Shown: positions 1 to 8,006, counted from the stretch's first letter. The stretch is 18,220 nucleotides of DNA from Oscillospiraceae bacterium (GCA_015068175.1 SVLA01000024.1:1-18220), one strand, 5' to 3'. A program made the numbers and translations. Notes: generated from the letters alone by a model not told the origin.

Positions 1-139
1 ACAACCAACTCAATCCTTTTGCAGAGCGCCGCCAACGACGCTCTACTTGTCATGCCGTTTTTGTGGTCACAGCTATTTCTGCAGCTTTTTCTTTTGGGGG
101 CTTGACTTTTAATAGTTAGTCTTTTTTCTTGTTTCTATT
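1..139 (-). other. Unassigned AT-rich leader region reading out of the left edge
   Basis: I recognise no gene here. The stretch lies downstream of a minus-strand promoter (140-168) and so is probably the 5' leader of something beyond the left edge. On the minus strand it holds a hairpin with a 6-bp stem (AGAGCG 23-28 pairing with CGCTCT 39-44) and, close to the edge, an AAAAGGA that could be a ribosome binding site. Short open frames exist on both strands but have no start with a proper ribosome binding site and no family signature. A leader of a stable RNA or of a protein gene are both possible. Confidence 0.25.
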
Positions 140-168
140 ATTTTAACCCCTGAAACTTTCCGTTTCAA
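140..168 (-). promoter_or_regulatory. Sigma-A-type promoter, minus strand, pointing out of the window
   Basis: On the minus strand the -35 TTGAAA (163-168) and -10 TAAAAT (140-145) are separated by exactly 17 bp. A 6-bp inverted repeat, TGAAAC (151-156) and GTTTCA (162-167), spans the spacer and the -35 and could be an operator. The target gene is outside the window. Confidence 0.5.
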
Positions 169-268
169 TCCCGGGAATTATACAACGACCTCCGTTTTCT
201 TTACTGCGCCTCCGCCATGGCCGCCTGCAACTTTTTGTCTCCAAGAGCAACATCGGCAGATTTTCATA

Positions 269-298
269 TTGCACTTGCCTTGGGAGTTATGGTATAAT
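269..298 (+). promoter_or_regulatory. Promoter of the NCS2 permease gene
   Basis: A perfect -10 TATAAT (293-298) lies 18 bp after a weak -35 TTGCAC (269-274). Transcription would start near 305, leaving a leader of about 45 nt. That is too short for a purine riboswitch, and no riboswitch core is visible. Confidence 0.55.
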
Positions 299-351
299 AC
301 GGTCGAATACTGTGGCAAACGGTATCAATATTACGAAAAGGAACGATGCAA

Positions 352-1716
352 ATGTTGGAAAAGATCTTTAAGCTCCAAAAGCACAACACCAATGTCAAGA
401 CCGAAGTGGTCGCCGGTATCACCACCTTTATGACCATGGCCTACATTCTGGCTGTCAACCCCAGCATCCTGGGTGACGCCGGCATGGATCCCACCGCCGT
501 CCTGCTCGCAACCGCCATCGCCTCTTTCATCGGCACCGCCTGCATGGCCCTGATGGCCAATATGCCCTTCGCCCTGTCCGCCGGCATGGGCCTGAACGCC
601 TACCTGGCTTACACCGTGGTGGCAGGTATGGGCTACTCCTGGCAGATCGCCCTGCTGGCTGTTTTTGCCGAGGGTTTGATCTTCATCGTTCTGTCCCTGA
701 CCAATGTGCGTGAAGCCATCTTCAACGCCATCCCCCTGACCCTGAAACGGGGCGTTTCCGTGGGTATCGGTCTGTTCATCGCCTTTATCGGCCTGCAGAA
801 TGCCGGTCTGGCCGTGGACGCCTCCACTCTGGTCACCATCACCAGCTTTACCGACAATTTCAGCACCCACGGCATCTGCGCTCTGCTGGCCGTCATCGGT
901 CTGCTGTTCACCGCCGTACTGCACATCCGGGGCGTGAAAGGCTCCATCCTCATCGGCATCGTGGCCACCTGGCTGCTGGGCATCGTCTGCCAGCTCACGG
1001 GCCTGTATACACCCGCCCCTGCCGACGGCTTCTACTCTCTGATCCCCTCTTCCGTCATTTCCTTCGATTTCTCCAAGCTGGGCCAGACCTTCGGCCAGTG
1101 CTTCAACCTGGATTGGAGTGCCATCCGGCCCCTGGACTTCATCGTGGTCATCTTCGCTTTCCTCTTCGTGGATCTGTTTGACACCCTGGGCACCCTCATC
1201 GGCGTGGCCACCAAGGCCAAGATGCTGGACGAGGACGGCAATCTGCCCAGCATCAAGCCCGCCCTCATGGCTGACGCCATCGGCACCTCCGTGGGCGCCG
1301 TTCTGGGCACCTCCACCGTCACCACCTTTGTGGAATCCGCTGCCGGCGTGGCCGCCGGCGGCCGCACCGGCCTGACCGCCATGGTCACCGGCCTGCTGTT
1401 CCTGCTGGCCACCCTCTTTGCTCCTCTGTTCACCACCATTCCTTCCTTCGCCACCGCTCCGGCCCTGATCATGGTGGGCTTCCTGATGGTCAGCTCCGTC
1501 GTCGAGATCCGCTTCGACGACGACAACCTGACCGAAGCCATCCCCGCCTACATCGCCATCATCGCCATGCCCCTGTTCTACAGCATTTCCGAGGGCATCA
1601 GCCTGGGCATCATTTCCTACGTGGTGCTGAACCTCTGCACCGGCAAGGCCAAGAAGGTCACCCCGCTGATGTATATTCTGGCCGTTCTGTTCATCCTGAA
1701 GTACATTTTCCTGTGA
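352..1716 (+). CDS. NCS2 family purine permease (AzgA/PbuG type)
   Basis: This is a polytopic membrane protein of 454 aa, the usual length for the AzgA/PbuG branch (COG2252), which imports adenine, guanine or hypoxanthine by proton symport. The start at 352 is preferred over the ATG at 346 because the AAAAGGA ribosome binding site (336-342) is 9 nt from 352 but only 3 nt from 346. Visible signatures are the GLNAYLAY segment near residue 80, the DLFDTLGTL segment beginning near residue 273 and the TFVESAAG segment around E328, the last two in the substrate-site half of the protein. Many hydrophobic helices cover the full length. It is a single gene with its own promoter and a strong terminator at 1728. 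Purine transport follows from the family; which base it prefers cannot be read from the sequence. Confidence 0.9.
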   Translation: MLEKIFKLQKHNTNVKTEVVAGITTFMTMAYILAVNPSILGDAGMDPTAVLLATAIASFIGTACMALMANMPFALSAGMGLNAYLAYTVVAGMGYSWQIALLAVFAEGLIFIVLSLTNVREAIFNAIPLTLKRGVSVGIGLFIAFIGLQNAGLAVDASTLVTITSFTDNFSTHGICALLAVIGLLFTAVLHIRGVKGSILIGIVATWLLGIVCQLTGLYTPAPADGFYSLIPSSVISFDFSKLGQTFGQCFNLDWSAIRPLDFIVVIFAFLFVDLFDTLGTLIGVATKAKMLDEDGNLPSIKPALMADAIGTSVGAVLGTSTVTTFVESAAGVAAGGRTGLTAMVTGLLFLLATLFAPLFTTIPSFATAPALIMVGFLMVSSVVEIRFDDDNLTEAIPAYIAIIAMPLFYSISEGISLGIISYVVLNLCTGKAKKVTPLMYILAVLFILKYIFL

Positions 1717-1727
1717 TCAACCATTTG

Positions 1728-1755
1728 GTCCCCACCGCTTGCGGTGGGGACTTTT
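1728..1755 (+). terminator. Rho-independent terminator of the permease gene
   Basis: A perfect 11-bp stem (1728-1738 with 1741-1751) has a 2-nt gap that would open to a small loop, and is followed by TTTT. It starts 12 nt after the permease stop codon. Confidence 0.85.
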
Positions 1756-1803
1756 CCACGCAGCATAGGTTGCGTCTGCCACGGCCTGATGAAGAAAAAA
1801 TAT

Positions 1804-1830
1804 AAAAAAGAGCCGGGCAGATGCCCGGCT
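1804..1830 (-). terminator. Terminator of the SemiSWEET-like gene
   Basis: The 8-bp stem AGCCGGGC (1811-1818) / GCCCGGCT (1823-1830) is followed on the minus strand by six T (1804-1809). The stem overlaps the first base of the stop codon of the gene it ends. A T run on the other side (1835-1840) could also make it work on the plus strand. Confidence 0.8.
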
Positions 1831-2102
1831 CAGCTTTTTTGTTCCTTGCTGCGATAGTAAAAATAGAGGCAAAGATCCGTGGTGACCATCAGGAAATTCA
1901 GCACATAGAAAAACAGAACGTACCATGCAAACTGTCCGCCGATCAGCTTTCCCACTATGCCGCACACATAGCCGATGTCGATCAGCAGCAGAAACGCCAG
2001 GCTTTTGCCTTTGGTGGATTTGCTGCGCAGAGTCGTCAAAATATTATTGGGCCAGGACAAGCCGAAGGCCACGATCATGCAGATCTCCAAAATCTGTGCC
2101 AT
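1830..2102 (-). CDS. SemiSWEET/PQ-loop-like small membrane protein
   Basis: This protein of 90 aa has three predicted membrane helices, the size and layout of a SemiSWEET or PQ-loop single triple-helix bundle. Members dimerise into sugar or small-solute transporters. After the first helix comes a Trp-Pro-Asn-Asn turn followed by TLRSKSTKGKSL, close to the PQ-x-x-K-T-x-R-x-K-S-T-x-G family signature, with Asn in the place of Gln. The start at 2102 is chosen because an AAAGGAG site lies 6 nt upstream and the protein then begins at the first helix; longer versions would add an unconvincing tail. It is a single gene with its own promoter and terminator. Its substrate is unknown; the family assignment is likely but rests on a short motif. 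Confidence 0.7.
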   Translation of the reverse strand: MAQILEICMIVAFGLSWPNNILTTLRSKSTKGKSLAFLLLIDIGYVCGIVGKLIGGQFAWYVLFFYVLNFLMVTTDLCLYFYYRSKEQKS

Positions 2103-2132
2103 AAGGATCTCCTTTGTTGAAGTTTTCGCCTT

Positions 2133-2161
2133 ATTATACGGCCCGGGCCGGCAAAAGTAAA
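2133..2161 (-). promoter_or_regulatory. Promoter of the SemiSWEET-like gene
   Basis: On the minus strand, TTTACT (2156-2161) and TATAAT (2133-2138) are 17 bp apart, with the ribosome binding site and start codon about 25 nt downstream. Confidence 0.7.
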
Positions 2162-2192
2162 GGCCGGCGGCCCCATCTTTTTCCGAAAAAGG

Positions 2193-2221
2193 CTTCAATT
2201 CCCCGAAAAATGTGCTATAAT
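2193..2221 (+). promoter_or_regulatory. Promoter of the PHP-domain gene
   Basis: A perfect TATAAT at 2216-2221 is preceded by a poor -35 (CTTCAA, 2193-2198, 17-bp spacing). The leader would be only about 13 nt, with the ribosome binding site close to the transcript's 5' end. Confidence 0.5.
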
Positions 2222-2241
2222 GGGCCCAAGAGGTGAAGGCT

Positions 2242-2919
2242 ATGTACCGATACGAGACCCATTTGCATACCTACCCCGTGAGCCATTGCGCCCAGGCCGG
2301 GGTAGAGGAGAGCATCGCATTTTACAAGGAACTGGGCTATGACGGCGTTTTTCTGACCAACCATTTCCTGGACGGCAACATCAACATCGACCACCGTCTG
2401 CCCTACGAAGAGCGGCTGGCATTCTATTTTTCCGACTACGAGGAGGCCCTCCGGGCCGGTCGGAACCTGGGCATCAAGGTGTTCAACGGCGTGGAGCTGT
2501 CCTATGGCGGCACGGATTTTCTGGTCTACGGCCTGGACCACGCCTGGTTTTTGGCCCATCCGGAGATCATGGCCCTGTCCAAAAAGGAAGAACTGCGGCT
2601 GATGATGGAAGCCGGCGCCCTGGTGATCCAGGCCCATCCCTTCCGGGAGGCCCATTACATCGACCACATCCGTCTGTTCCCCCGGGAAGTCCACGGCGTG
2701 GAAGTGATCAATGCCAACCGCACCGACAGCGAAAACGCCATGGCGAAGATCTACGCCGCCCACTACGGCCTGCTGGAATTCGCCGGATCGGACAACCATT
2801 GCGGCCCCCGGGCCCGGAACCTGGCCGGCATGGCCGCGGCGGAACCCATCATGGACGAGTCCGATTTCATCCGCCGGGTCAAAGCCGGGCAGATGGCGCC
2901 GTTCCAACTGAATCTGTAA
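2242..2919 (+). CDS. PHP-domain metal-dependent phosphoesterase
   Basis: This protein of 225 aa has the full set of PHP metal ligands in order: H7 and H9 (ETHLHT), H41 (TNH), E85 (GVE), H132 (QAHP) and D184/H186 (GSDNH). These bind two or three metal ions and hydrolyse phosphoesters in the cytoplasm. It has no signal peptide. The length fits a stand-alone PHP hydrolase (COG0613-like or histidinol-phosphatase-like), not a polymerase-linked domain. The start at 2242 lies 5 nt after GAGGTGA; a GTG at 2233 falls inside that site and is rejected. The gene stands alone between its promoter and a strong terminator, so the context does not reveal the substrate. Confidence 0.85.
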   Translation: MYRYETHLHTYPVSHCAQAGVEESIAFYKELGYDGVFLTNHFLDGNINIDHRLPYEERLAFYFSDYEEALRAGRNLGIKVFNGVELSYGGTDFLVYGLDHAWFLAHPEIMALSKKEELRLMMEAGALVIQAHPFREAHYIDHIRLFPREVHGVEVINANRTDSENAMAKIYAAHYGLLEFAGSDNHCGPRARNLAGMAAAEPIMDESDFIRRVKAGQMAPFQLNL

Positions 2920-2926
2920 CGCCCCC

Positions 2927-2956
2927 AAGGAACGGCCCCGCCGTTCCTTTTTCTTT
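2927..2956 (+). terminator. Terminator of the PHP-domain gene
   Basis: The perfect 9-bp stem AAGGAACGG (2927-2935) / CCGTTCCTT (2941-2949) runs into a T-rich tail, 8 nt after the stop codon. Confidence 0.85.
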
Positions 2957-2983
2957 TTCCCCGCAGGGGGCAGATGTGGTGTA

Positions 2984-3020
2984 GCCCCGCAGGGGCGTTG
3001 CTATGGAGGTCATCCAACCG
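2984..3020 (+). repeat. Copy A of a dispersed intergenic repeat
   Basis: This 37-nt segment begins with the small hairpin GCCCC-gca-GGGGC and ends in GGTCATCCAACCG. It matches 16729-16766 with only two substitutions and one extra C. Both copies are between genes, so this is a repeat family and not a coding feature. Confidence 0.75.
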
Positions 3021-3115
3021 GGCGGCGGGAGACAGTCGGCGCCCTACAGCAGCAAAGGGCGCCCCGGGTGTGGGTATTCTTTTCAATTTTTCCGTTTTTT
3101 GGGACCAGCCACGTC

Positions 3116-3144
3116 TTTACCTTTAGATAAAATTGTGATATAAT
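3116..3144 (+). promoter_or_regulatory. Promoter of the alr operon
   Basis: TTTACC (3116-3121) and TATAAT (3139-3144) are 17 bp apart. The -10 contains the ATG of a longer possible reading frame, which rules out that start for alr. Confidence 0.75.
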
Positions 3145-3175
3145 GTTCAAAATATGTCCTGACGGAGATGAGACC

Positions 3176-4345
3176 ATGAAGTTCGACCAGACCTGCCTGA
3201 ATATCGATCTGGACGCGGTGGAAAAGAATCTGGCCCTGGTACAGCAGCGCTCCGGCGTGCAGGTGATGGCGGTGGTGAAGGCCGACGCCTACGGCCTGGG
3301 TGCCGTGCCCATTGCCCGGGCCCTGGAGGGAAAATGCGGCTTTTTCGGCGTATCCAGCATCGCCGAGGCCCTGGAACTGCGAAAGGCCGGTATCCGGACG
3401 CCCATCCTGATCCTGGGCCGGATGCCGCTGTCGGCCTACGCCCTGGCGGTGCGGGAGGAGATCCGCATCACCATGTTCCGCTGGGAGGATGCCCTGGCCC
3501 TGTCCGCCGAGGCCCAAAAACAAGGCAAGACCGCCGCGATCCACTTCGCCGTGGACACGGGCATGAGCCGCATCGGCTATCAGGCCACCGCGGAAGCCGC
3601 CGACGAATGCGCGAAGATCGCCGCCCTCCCCGGCATCGTGGCCGAGGGCCTTTTCAGCCATTTTGCCTGCGCCGATGGCGCCGACCTGACCTTCGCCCGG
3701 GCCCAGGCCCGTCTGTTTGCCGCATTTGACCAAATGCTCAAAGACCGGGGGGTGACCGTCCCTCTGCGGCACCTGGACAACTCCGCCGGCATCCTGAATT
3801 TCGGCGCCCATTATGAAATGGTCCGCTCCGGCATCGTGACCTACGGCATGTACCCCAGCAGCGAGGTGGACCCCACGGCCCTGCCCCTGGAGCCGGTCAT
3901 GGAATGGGCGACCCGGGTGGCCTACATCAAGACCCTTCCCGCCGGCCGCACCATCGGCTACGGCGCCATCTATACCACCACTCGGGAAACCGTGGTGGCC
4001 ACCTTGCCCGTAGGCTACGCCGACGGCTACCGCCGGAGCCTTTCCGGCACCGGCCATGTGCTGATCCGGGGTCAAAGGGCCCCCATCCTGGGCCGGGTTT
4101 GCATGGACCAGATCATGGTGGACGTGACCCACATCCCCGACGTGGCCCTGGATGACAAGGTGATCCTCATCGGCCGCAGCGGTGACGAGATCATCACCGC
4201 CGATGCCATGGCCGCCGCCACCGGCACCATCAATTACGAGATCGTCTGCGGTCTGTCCCGCCGCATCCCCAGAGCCTACTACCGGGACGGCAAAAAGATC
4301 AGCGAAGTCCACTATCTGCTGGACGCACCCCAGGAGGAGGCATAA
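3176..4345 (+). CDS. alr: Alanine racemase
   Basis: This cytoplasmic PLP enzyme interconverts L- and D-alanine and supplies D-Ala for peptidoglycan. The length of 389 aa is typical. K35 in VVKADAYG is the PLP lysine. Y262 in GYGAIYT is the second catalytic base. The C-terminal beta domain carries the conserved GRVCMDQ segment (residues 306-312). The start at 3176 has a GGAG site 9 nt upstream; the ATG at 3143 lies inside the promoter -10. It is first in a four-gene operon, and the ribosome binding site of the next gene lies within its last codons. Confidence 0.95.
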   Translation: MKFDQTCLNIDLDAVEKNLALVQQRSGVQVMAVVKADAYGLGAVPIARALEGKCGFFGVSSIAEALELRKAGIRTPILILGRMPLSAYALAVREEIRITMFRWEDALALSAEAQKQGKTAAIHFAVDTGMSRIGYQATAEAADECAKIAALPGIVAEGLFSHFACADGADLTFARAQARLFAAFDQMLKDRGVTVPLRHLDNSAGILNFGAHYEMVRSGIVTYGMYPSSEVDPTALPLEPVMEWATRVAYIKTLPAGRTIGYGAIYTTTRETVVATLPVGYADGYRRSLSGTGHVLIRGQRAPILGRVCMDQIMVDVTHIPDVALDDKVILIGRSGDEIITADAMAAATGTINYEIVCGLSRRIPRAYYRDGKKISEVHYLLDAPQEEA

Positions 4346-4348
4346 ATT

Positions 4349-5767
4349 ATGGAAGTCAGACGCAGAAGAAGACGGCGGGCCCGGAAGCCGCTGCTGCCCC
4401 TCATCGGCATCATGCTGGTGATTTTGGCCGTATTGATCGCCGTGGCGGTGACCCTGCCGGACCAACCCGGCGACCCCACCCTGCAGCATACGGACCCCAC
4501 CCACACCGTGACCGTTCCCACGAACCCCACCGACCCCACGGTAACGGAGCCGGCCCCCACGGCGCCCCCCACGGAACCGCCCGTCATCAAAGAATCCACC
4601 GCCACGTTGGGCGTGGTGGGTGATATTTTGATGCACGGCGACGTGATCAAGAGCGGCTACGACAGCGCCACCGGCACTTACAACTATGACAACATCTTCC
4701 CCTTCCTGACGGAGTACATCCGGCAATTCGATTACGCCGTAGGCAACATGGAAGGCACCCTCTGCGGCAATGACAACGGCTACGATTACGGCGGCTATCC
4801 CAATTTCAACTGCCCCGACGCCATTGCCGATGCCCTGGCCAAGGCGGGTTTTGACATGATGCTCACCGCCAACAACCACTCCTATGACACCCGCAACAAG
4901 GGTTTCCACCGGACCCTGGAAGTTCTGCACAACGCCGGCATGGACACCCTGGGCACCCGCAGCGATCCGGAGGAACCCAACTACATCATCAAGGACCTGA
5001 ACGGCATCAAAGTGGGCATGATCTGCTACACCTACAACACCGGTGTGAAGGAAGATGGCAGCATCTACCTCAACGGCATCCCCCTGACCCTGGCCAACAG
5101 CCAACTGACCAACTCCTACAGCTATGACGACCTGGACGGTTTCTACGCAAAACTCTCCGGCGAGCTGGAGGACATGGAAGAAGCCGGCGCGGAAGTGACG
5201 GTGCTGTTCATCCATTGGGGCGACGAATATCGCCTGCAGCCCAACAGCAAGCAGAAGAAGATGGCCCAGGCTCTGTGCGATCTGGGCATCGACGTGATCG
5301 TGGGCGGCCATCCCCACGTGGTGGAACCCATGGCCCTGCTGACCAGCACCGTGGATGAAAACCACAAGACCGCCTGCATCTACTCCCTGGGCAACGCCGT
5401 TTCCAACCAGCGGCTGGGCCTGATCAGCGCATCCAAGACCGCCCATACGGAGGACGGTCTGCTGGTGGGCATCACCTTCGCCAAGTATTCCGACGGCTCC
5501 GTGGTGGTGGAGAGTATTGACGCCCTGCCCATGTGGGTCAACATGAACAAGAACCACACCTCCTCCAAGGTCTACGAGATCGTCCCCCTGGACAGCGGCC
5601 TGCCGGATTGGATGGTGCCCTTCGGCCTGACCGAAGGCCAACTGGACAGTTGCTTTGCATCCTACGACCGGACCATGGACCTGATCCAAACCGGCATGGA
5701 GGAGATCAACACCTGGTTCAGCCAGGCCCAGGCCGATCTGGAAGAAGCGCTGGGTGTGAAGAAATGA
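4349..5767 (+). CDS. CapA-family surface metallophosphoesterase-like protein
   Basis: This protein of 472 aa belongs to the PGA_cap/CapA family, calcineurin-like phosphoesterase folds found in poly-gamma-glutamate capsule loci. It has a basic N-terminus followed by one membrane helix (about residues 15-35), then a Pro/Thr-rich spacer of Asp-Pro-Thr repeats (about 38-82), so the catalytic part should face outward. The fold begins with GDILMHG (G91, D92, H96). TANNHSYD, HWGDEY and GGHPHV follow as metal or active-site motifs. It starts 3 nt after alr, with AGGAGGAGG inside the end of alr, and its stop overlaps the next start. No capBC-type synthase genes are near, so a capsule role is doubtful; its true substrate is unknown. 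Confidence 0.85.
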   Translation: MEVRRRRRRRARKPLLPLIGIMLVILAVLIAVAVTLPDQPGDPTLQHTDPTHTVTVPTNPTDPTVTEPAPTAPPTEPPVIKESTATLGVVGDILMHGDVIKSGYDSATGTYNYDNIFPFLTEYIRQFDYAVGNMEGTLCGNDNGYDYGGYPNFNCPDAIADALAKAGFDMMLTANNHSYDTRNKGFHRTLEVLHNAGMDTLGTRSDPEEPNYIIKDLNGIKVGMICYTYNTGVKEDGSIYLNGIPLTLANSQLTNSYSYDDLDGFYAKLSGELEDMEEAGAEVTVLFIHWGDEYRLQPNSKQKKMAQALCDLGIDVIVGGHPHVVEPMALLTSTVDENHKTACIYSLGNAVSNQRLGLISASKTAHTEDGLLVGITFAKYSDGSVVVESIDALPMWVNMNKNHTSSKVYEIVPLDSGLPDWMVPFGLTEGQLDSCFASYDRTMDLIQTGMEEINTWFSQAQADLEEALGVKK

Positions 5768-6585
5768 TCACCTACACCGAAATTACGGACCTGCAGGCCC
5801 CGGAACTGGACGTTTACGCCCGGCTGACGGAGGCCCAGCTCCTGAATCGCTTTGAGCCGGCCAAGGGCCTGTTCATTGCGGAAAGTCCCAAAGTGATCCG
5901 GCGGGCATTGGCCGCCGGCTGTGTGCCGGTGAGTCTGCTGGTGGAGCGGGGCCATGTGAACGAAGAAGCGGCGGCGGCCATCGAAGCCTGCGGCGACGTG
6001 CCGGTCTACACCGCCTCCATGGAGATTCTGACCCAACTCACCGGATTCCACCTGACCCGGGGCATGCTCTGCGCCATGAAACGGCCCAAATTGCCCACCG
6101 TGGCGCAGGTCCTGCAGGATGCCCGGCGGATCGTGGTGCTGGACAGCGTCATGAATCCCACCAACGTGGGGGCCATTTTCCGCTCCGCGGCGGCCCTGGG
6201 CATGGACGCGGTGCTGTTGACCCCCGGTTCCAGCAATCCTCTGTACCGCCGGTCCGCCCGTGTCAGCATGGGCACCGTGTTCCAGATCCCCTGGACATTT
6301 TTGGACGACGATTGGCTGTCCCAGCTCCGGGCCCACGGCTTCCGCACGGCGGCCCTGGCGCTGCGGAAAGAGTCCGTCACCATCAGCGACCCCATCCTGG
6401 CCCGGGAAGAAAAACTGGCCATGATCCTGGGCAGCGAAGGGGACGGTCTGGCGGAAGAAGTGATCTCCGCCTGCGATCATACGGTGCTGATCCCCATGTA
6501 CCACGGGGTCGACAGTTTGAATGTGGCAGCGGCCAGCGCCGTTGCGTTCTATGAATTAAGTAAACATTCCGGGAGGACATTATGA
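5764..6585 (+). CDS. TrmH/SpoU-family RNA 2'-O-methyltransferase
   Basis: This protein of 273 aa has an N-terminal SpoU substrate-binding region (about 20-110) and a C-terminal SPOUT methylase domain with all three TrmH motifs: N131-R140 (NPTNVGAIFR), ILGSEGDGL (221-229) and the knot segment around IPMYHGVDSLNVAAA (243-257). It should transfer a methyl group from SAM to a ribose in rRNA or tRNA. The layout resembles RlmB/TsnR-type 23S rRNA methylases, but the target is not readable. The ATG at 5764 overlaps the capA-like stop (ATGA), and no good ribosome binding site precedes it, so it probably depends on translational coupling. Confidence 0.9.
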   Translation: MITYTEITDLQAPELDVYARLTEAQLLNRFEPAKGLFIAESPKVIRRALAAGCVPVSLLVERGHVNEEAAAAIEACGDVPVYTASMEILTQLTGFHLTRGMLCAMKRPKLPTVAQVLQDARRIVVLDSVMNPTNVGAIFRSAAALGMDAVLLTPGSSNPLYRRSARVSMGTVFQIPWTFLDDDWLSQLRAHGFRTAALALRKESVTISDPILAREEKLAMILGSEGDGLAEEVISACDHTVLIPMYHGVDSLNVAAASAVAFYELSKHSGRTL

Positions 6586-7949
6586 ATTACGATATTATCA
6601 TCATCGGTGCAGGCCCCGGCGGCATTTTCTCCGCCTACGAACTGATCCGTCTGCAGCCCGAGCTGAAGATCGCCGTGTTCGAGGCCGGCCACGCCCTGAA
6701 CAAGCGCCGCTGCCCCATCGACGGTGAGAAGATCAAGACCTGCATCGGCTGCAAGAGCTGCTCCATCATGAGCGGTTTCGGCGGCGCCGGCGCATTTTCC
6801 GACGGCAAGTACAACATCACCAACGATTTCGGCGGCACGCTGTACGAGTACATCGGCAAAAAGCAGGCCCTGGACCTGATGCATTATGTGGATCAGATCA
6901 ATATGCGCTACGGCGGCCAGGGCACCAAGCTCTATTCCACCGCCGGCACCCGGTTCAAGACCCTGTGCATCCAGAATGACCTGCACCTGCTGGATGCCTC
7001 CGTCCGCCACCTGGGCACCGACATCAACTATGTGGTCCTGGAAAATCTCTACGACGAACTGAAGGATAAAGTCTCCTTCTTCTTCGATACCCCCGTGGAA
7101 ACGGTGTCCGTGGAGGAAGACGGCTACGCCGTCCATTGCAAGGACGAGGTCCACACCTGCCGCCGGTGCGTCATTTCCGTGGGCCGTATCGGCAGTAAGT
7201 GGATGGAAAAGGTCTGCAGGGACCTGCAGATCCCCACCAAGTCCAACCGCGTGGACATCGGCGTCCGGGTGGAACTGCCCGCCACGGTCTTCGCCCACCT
7301 GACCGACGAACTGTACGAAAGCAAGATCGTCTACCGCACCAAGCAGTACGGCGACAAGGTCCGCACCTTCTGCATGAACCCCAAGGGCGCCGTGGTCAAC
7401 GAAAATACCAACGGCATCATCACCGTCAACGGCCACAGCTACGAAGACCCCAGCCGCCAGACGGAAAACACCAACTTCGCCCTGCTGGTGGCCAAGCATT
7501 TCTCCGAACCCTTCAAGGATTCCAACGGCTACGGCGAATCCATCGCCCGCTTAAGCAATATGCTGGGCGGCGGTGTCATCGTTCAGCGCTTCGGCGATCT
7601 GATCCGGGGCCGCCGGTCCACCCCCAGCCGGATGGAAGGGGCCTTCATCACCCCCACCCTGAACGCCACCCCCGGCGACCTGAGCCTGGTGCTGCCCAAG
7701 CGGATCCTGGACGGCATCATCGAAATGATCTACGCCCTGGACAAAGTGGCCCCCGGCACCGCCAATGACGACACCCTGCTCTACGGCGTGGAAGTGAAAT
7801 TCTACAACATGGAAGTGGAGGTCAGTGGGAAACTGGAATCCCGCCACCCGGGCCTTTACATCATCGGCGACGGCAGCGGCATCACCCATTCTCTGTCCCA
7901 CGCCTCCGCCAGCGGCGTCCATGTGGCCCGCTGCATCCTGGAGCAGTAA
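6582..7949 (+). CDS. FAD-dependent oxidoreductase of the COG2509 type
   Basis: This protein of 455 aa opens with a Rossmann dinucleotide site, G9-A-G11-P-G13-G14, and ends with the second FAD contact, IIGDGSGITHSLSHA, as in NAD(P)/FAD-dependent oxidoreductases. A cysteine group lies between (C44, then C54-x2-C57-x2-C60), suggesting a redox or metal role. The closest family I can name is COG2509, FAD-dependent dehydrogenases of unknown substrate. The start at 6582 overlaps the TrmH-like stop (ATGA), with GGGAGGA 4 nt upstream. It is last in the operon and followed by a terminator at 7972. Confidence 0.85.
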   Translation: MNYDIIIIGAGPGGIFSAYELIRLQPELKIAVFEAGHALNKRRCPIDGEKIKTCIGCKSCSIMSGFGGAGAFSDGKYNITNDFGGTLYEYIGKKQALDLMHYVDQINMRYGGQGTKLYSTAGTRFKTLCIQNDLHLLDASVRHLGTDINYVVLENLYDELKDKVSFFFDTPVETVSVEEDGYAVHCKDEVHTCRRCVISVGRIGSKWMEKVCRDLQIPTKSNRVDIGVRVELPATVFAHLTDELYESKIVYRTKQYGDKVRTFCMNPKGAVVNENTNGIITVNGHSYEDPSRQTENTNFALLVAKHFSEPFKDSNGYGESIARLSNMLGGGVIVQRFGDLIRGRRSTPSRMEGAFITPTLNATPGDLSLVLPKRILDGIIEMIYALDKVAPGTANDDTLLYGVEVKFYNMEVEVSGKLESRHPGLYIIGDGSGITHSLSHASASGVHVARCILEQ

Positions 7950-7969
7950 AATTCCCCATCATGCCAATC

Positions 7970-8000
7970 AAAAAGCGCGCCACGGTTCGTGGCGCGCTTT
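7970..8000. terminator. Shared terminator between convergent operons
   Basis: A perfect 13-bp stem (7972-7984 with 7988-8000) has a 3-nt loop. On the minus strand it ends in five T, serving the 8007-11918 operon; on the plus strand it ends in only three T, serving the alr operon. It fills most of the gap between the two stop codons. Confidence 0.8.
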
Positions 8001-8006
8001 GGACGT

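Noticed and set aside
1..105. Plus-strand open frame from the window edge to a stop at 103-105
   Set aside because: About 34 hydrophobic codons without start, ribosome binding site or recognisable similarity; the strand is opposite to the only good promoter there.
299..351. Purine riboswitch before the permease gene
   Set aside because: The predicted leader is only about 45 nt, and none of the conserved purine-aptamer segments are present.
3083..5689. Open frame of 868 codons on the minus strand, opposite alr and the CapA-like gene
   Set aside because: Shadow of two well-supported genes; rich in His, Gly and Val from reverse-read codons, with no domain signature.
4349..5767. Poly-gamma-glutamate capsule synthesis operon
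   Set aside because: Only a CapA-like protein is present; no CapB/CapC-type ligase genes lie nearby.
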